Assembly (NCBI RefSeq): GCF_030643825.1
Contig: NZ_CP101717.1
Location: forward strand, 3,369,673-3,433,672
Length of the DNA: 64,000 nt
Direction of reading: 5' to 3'
From: Salinispirillum sp. LH 10-3-1
Lineage (GTDB): Bacteria; Pseudomonadota; Gammaproteobacteria; Pseudomonadales; Natronospirillaceae
Both the position numbers and the translations under genes were made by a program. The notes below the pieces were generated by a model. The model saw only the letters and a program-made list of their open reading frames with translations. It was not told the origin of the DNA and searched no databases. How positions within the stretch are numbered: position 1 is the stretch's first letter; every line of letters starts with the position of its first letter. Shown one piece after another: positions 62,502 through 64,000 of this stretch.

Positions 62502-63146
62502 TTATTGAGCGGCGACCTGTAGCGCCAATTGCTGAGCAATACGCAGCATGTCTTCGTTGGTTCTTACGCCGGGCAAACCACTCTCAATCAGATAACGGCC
62601 ATTCACCAAAACAGACGGCGTGCCTCGCACTTGCGCCTGCGCGGTCATGTTTTGTGCTACGCGTGTTTTGGTACGCACGGAAAACGAATTAAACATTTGC
62701 TGAAAGCGATCTTCTGAAACGCCTTGCCGAGCAAAGAAAGCCGCCAAATCACGCTCCGTCCGCAGGTTATTCCGATTAACGAATATTTCGTTGTAGATCG
62801 CCATGTGTGTGTCTTCCGGCATGTTCAGGAACTGCCAAGTGTAGAACGCGCGCCCATGCAGCTCGTGTACTGGGCTGAAGGTCGCTGGAACTTCCTCAAA
62901 GACCAAGTTATCAGGCAACTCGGCTTTGAAGCGCTGAATCGCTGTTTCTAAATTAAAACAATGGATACATCCGTACCAGAAAAATTCTTGAATGATGCCG
63001 TCTTTGCCCGAAGGGATAGCGACATTTAAGGGCTGGGCAATGACCCGATAGTGGGTACCTTCTTGTAACGCTTGGGCTTGTACGGTTACCGCCAGGAGTA
63101 ATCCCGCGACAAGGCTACTGAATACAGCAATACTACGTCGTAACAT
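62502..63146 (-). CDS. dsbA: Thiol:disulfide interchange protein DsbA
   Basis: The 214-residue protein has a signal peptide (to about residue 25) and a thioredoxin fold with an inserted helical domain. The redox motif reads C-I-H-C (in WYGCIHCFNLE), instead of the CPHC usual in DsbA, and the cis-proline loop is RGTPSVLVNG. It introduces disulfide bonds in periplasmic proteins. Its neighbour, cytochrome c4, is also its neighbour in Pseudomonas. Confidence 0.92.
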   Translation of the reverse strand: MLRRSIAVFSSLVAGLLLAVTVQAQALQEGTHYRVIAQPLNVAIPSGKDGIIQEFFWYGCIHCFNLETAIQRFKAELPDNLVFEEVPATFSPVHELHGRAFYTWQFLNMPEDTHMAIYNEIFVNRNNLRTERDLAAFFARQGVSEDRFQQMFNSFSVRTKTRVAQNMTAQAQVRGTPSVLVNGRYLIESGLPGVRTNEDMLRIAQQLALQVAAQ

Positions 63147-63205
63147 GGTTATGTCCTGTGTTGTTTGGCAATCAGCCTAACATTTTATGTTCCGCTATTA
63201 GACAT

Positions 63206-63231
63206 AAAAAAGACGGCCAAGGCCGTCTTTT
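63206..63231 (-). terminator. Terminator of the cytochrome c4 gene
   Basis: GACGGCC and GGCCGTC form a 7-base stem with an AA loop, flanked by A-runs and T-runs so it works in both directions. It lies about 30 bases past the cytochrome gene stop. Confidence 0.88.
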
Positions 63232-63259
63232 TACAGTTGCTTTAACCTAAACTTGGGGA

Positions 63260-63892
63260 TCAATGCAGTCCTTGGATATAGGCCGCCACGGCTTCAATTT
63301 CGAAGTCGCGCATTTTGTACGCCACACTGCGCATCATCATGCTCTCGCCATCAGTCATACGGGCATCAGCAGCGGGTTCTGCGGCACGGTAACCTTCACG
63401 GAAAGCGTAGAGTTGCGCGGCGGTGTAAGCCGCATGCTGACCACTGACGCGCGGGAAACCGGCCGGTGCATTACCGTTACCGTTCGGTCCATGGCAAGCG
63501 ATACAGGCTGCAACGCCAGACTCCACGATACCACCACGGTAAATACGCTCACCCAACGCAACCAATTCGGCATCTGCCTCACCTACGGTACCGGTTTGCG
63601 CCTCGTAAAAAGCCGCCAGGTCCCACATGTCCTGCTCACTCAAGGGAGCAGCGAAACCCGACATAACCGCGTTAACACGGTCACCTGTTTGAAATGCCAG
63701 TAACTGCTCAAAGGTGTAGCGAGCATTTTGGCCAGCCAACTTGGGGTTGGCCGCGTCGGCACTGTTACCGTCCGTGCCGTGGCAAGCTGAACAGGTTACT
63801 GATAATGCTTCACCGCGAGCGACGTCGCCCTCTGCTTGTGCGAATGCAACGAGCCCGAACACTGCGAGCGCTGCCGTGATGGTCTTTTTCAT
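63260..63892 (-). CDS. Diheme cytochrome c4
   Basis: The 210-residue product has a signal peptide (KKTITAALAVFGLVAFAQA) and two similar halves, each with a heme motif: CSACH (SVTCSACHGTDG) and CIACH (VAACIACHGPNG). Methionines later in each half (MSGFAAPL, MRSVAYKM) are likely axial ligands. It carries electrons in the periplasm to terminal oxidases. The ATG at 63892 has AAGG upstream; the frame opens earlier at 63949. Confidence 0.92.
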   Translation of the reverse strand: MKKTITAALAVFGLVAFAQAEGDVARGEALSVTCSACHGTDGNSADAANPKLAGQNARYTFEQLLAFQTGDRVNAVMSGFAAPLSEQDMWDLAAFYEAQTGTVGEADAELVALGERIYRGGIVESGVAACIACHGPNGNGNAPAGFPRVSGQHAAYTAAQLYAFREGYRAAEPAADARMTDGESMMMRSVAYKMRDFEIEAVAAYIQGLH

Positions 63893-63955
63893 TGTGCCTT
63901 CCAATATTAAGTAGGGGTATAAATCTGAGATGGGCGTTAGTTTAACCATCCGCGC

Positions 63956-64000
63956 CTATGGGAGCAATTGTTGCGGCAACATCTCTTCCAATGCCGCCAC
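63956..64000 (-). CDS. C-terminal end of a gene cut by the window edge, probably engB
   Basis: The minus strand reads 14 codons (AALEEMLPQQLLP at the end) and a TAG at 63958-63956. In Pseudomonas the gene next to cytochrome c4 is the GTPase engB, between it and polA, so I suggest that. The fragment is too short for a family call. Confidence 0.3.
   Translation of the reverse strand: MAALEEMLPQQLLP

Overview
The window looks like chromosome of a marine-type gammaproteobacterium. polA sits beside an APH-type homoserine kinase, ubiC-ubiA-phoB-phoR run together, and recG, an HU gene, dsbA, cytochrome c4 and a probable engB end are present. This resembles the neighbourhood seen in Pseudomonas, but the accessory content suggests a related order such as Oceanospirillales. 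The genus cannot be named from the sequence alone.

Positions 1-11,460 are the accessory part and the most interesting region. Twelve genes run leftward from 11,459 to 726 as one apparent operon. In order of transcription they are: two tandem HlyC-family acyltransferases, a 117-residue peptide with an 18-glycine tract and a Gly/Ala-rich hydrophobic tail, a 110-residue membrane protein, a HlyB-like ABC exporter with a degenerate peptidase domain, an HlyD-type adaptor, a TolC-type channel, an SCP2-JmjC/cupin fusion, an M3-type metallopeptidase, two tiny membrane proteins, and a second 110-residue membrane protein paralogous to the first. No RTX toxin gene is present. I read this as a complete type I secretion pathway for a small, probably acylated and perhaps hydroxylated peptide (bacteriocin or microcin-like), with the small membrane proteins as candidate immunity or accessory factors. 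I do not recognise it as a described class.

Positions 11,807-23,289 hold two peptide/oligopeptide ABC importers: yejABEF (leftward, directly upstream of the secretion operon) and a second system with a divergently transcribed binding protein. A chemoreceptor, a bile-acid/Na+ symporter family protein and MarC follow.

Positions 27,162-29,913 carry a RimK-like ATP-grasp ligase facing a GNAT/C39-like peptidase fusion, a pairing linked to peptide-tag metabolism. Then come rph, ppnN, a lipoprotein solute-binding protein with a hybrid sensor kinase, a diguanylate cyclase, the thrB-like kinase and polA, whose proofreading active site appears lost.

Positions 41,727-64,000 are mostly core genes: an HDOD protein, recG, HU, ubiCA, phoBR with a recognisable Pho box promoter, a response regulator, an S1/P1-like nuclease lacking one zinc site, tRNA-Thr, a MalS-like amylase, an acyl-CoA thioesterase, uvrD, a degenerate PAS-GGDEF-EAL protein, dsbA with an unusual CIHC site, cytochrome c4, and the edge of a probable engB. 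All coordinates and starts were read by eye; family assignments rest on motif recognition, not on searches.
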